From assembly GCA_016744655.1 (NCBI GenBank), contig JADGDY010000003.1, positions 43,425 to 107,424 on the forward strand: DNA of 64,000 nucleotides. Reading direction: 5' to 3'. The stretch is from Bacteroidales bacterium (lineage in GTDB: Bacteria; Bacteroidota; Bacteroidia; Bacteroidales; UBA12170). The first letter of the stretch is position 1. The number at the start of each line of letters is the position of its first letter. This document shows, one piece after another, positions 63,802 to 64,000 of the stretch. The position numbers and the translations under genes are program-made. Under the pieces are notes generated by a model. It saw only the letters and a list, made by a program, of their open reading frames with translations, searched no databases and had not been told where the DNA came from.

Positions 63802-63854
63802 AAAAAAAATGCTATCCGAAGTTCATCTCTTTGTTAAGGTTCAATTCGGATAGC
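63802..63854 (-). terminator. Terminator of asnS
   Basis: GCTATCCGAA (63811-63820) pairs with TTCGGATAGC (63845-63854), and the minus-strand transcript then has eight U. It separates asnS from rpoN. Confidence 0.8.
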
Positions 63855-63886
63855 AATTAAAATATCGTGCAATATAAGAGAATTAT

Positions 63887-64000
63887 TTAAAATTCTGCGT
63901 TTTGTGGAGTTCTAGGGAAAGGAATGACGTCACGAATATTCCCCATACCAGTTACGAACAACATCAATCTTTCAAAACCCAATCCAAATCCACTATGAAC
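63887..64000 (-). CDS. asnS: Asparaginyl-tRNA synthetase, C-terminal end
   Basis: The last 37 codons of a gene that runs off the right edge. The translation [18 protein letters not shown], then [17 protein letters not shown] and stop, is motif 3 and the C-terminus of class IIb asparaginyl-tRNA synthetases. AspRS and LysRS end differently. It charges tRNA-Asn in the cytosol. Confidence 0.93.
   Translation of the reverse strand, partial: VHSGFGLGFERLMLFVTGMGNIRDVIPFPRTPQNAEF

Overview
The window reads as the chromosome of a low-GC Bacteroidota bacterium, probably a marine or sediment Bacteroidales/Marinilabiliales-type lineage; the order-level placement is inference. The evidence is a complete bat (Bacteroides aerotolerance) operon, a TonB receptor with a carboxypeptidase-regulatory N-terminal domain, type IX secretion (T9SS) sorting domains and a PorV/PorQ-type barrel, a monomeric isocitrate dehydrogenase, an asnS-rpoN pair, and many promoters matching the Bacteroidota -7 element TAnnTTTG with few strong Shine-Dalgarno sites. 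Genes run on both strands in short operons separated by hairpin terminators. No rRNA, CRISPR array, prophage or intact insertion sequence was seen; one tRNA-Phe is present.

Layout. 1-3.9 kb: the start of a YfcC-type transporter, a Cas4-like DUF2779-type nuclease and an exported sulfatase, with two small inverted-repeat elements. 3.9-11.3 kb: a tightly coupled bat operon (MoxR, DUF58, small membrane protein, BatA, fused BatB-BatC, BatD) followed closely by an exported HAD phosphatase. 11.4-14.9 kb: a small lipoprotein, a Fic AMP-transferase behind an elaborate phased operator, and a SiaB-SiaC-type partner-switch pair with a coiled-coil membrane protein. 14.9-15.2 kb: a nested palindromic repeat element. 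15.2-19.3 kb: hpt, a tandem-duplicated adenylate kinase, obg, a PAP2 phosphatase and an RluA pseudouridine synthase. 19.4-23.1 kb (minus strand): citrate synthase and isocitrate dehydrogenase. 23.4-24.7 kb: tRNA-Phe and mnmA.

24.8-38.6 kb is the envelope and signalling accessory part: a LruC lipoprotein, a LytTR regulator with a giant propeller sensor kinase, a secreted multidomain protein whose repeated domain recurs alone in the divergent neighbouring gene, a beta-lactamase-fold hydrolase, two paralogous outer-membrane barrels and a porin. 38.7-42.2 kb: an orphan NarL-type regulator and a housekeeping operon greA-HIT-cyclophilin-pheS. 42.3-51.5 kb: a three-gene operon of TonB receptor, very large T9SS-type secreted protein and PorV/PorQ barrel. 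51.6-62.1 kb: small envelope proteins, a decayed PAS-domain histidine kinase (five stops, four frame changes), a T9SS cargo protein, a TPR-HTH membrane regulator, a GNAT acetyltransferase and a two-gene ABC transporter. 62.3-64 kb: rpoN and the 3' end of asnS.

No single locus is a clearly new system. The best candidates for a second look are the SiaB/SiaC operon lacking SiaA and SiaD, the Fic gene with operator sites repeated every 41 bp, the tandem adenylate kinase with one apparently altered catalytic half, and the divergent secreted/membrane pair sharing a domain beside a two-component system. All calls rest on reading motifs by eye; no database search was run.
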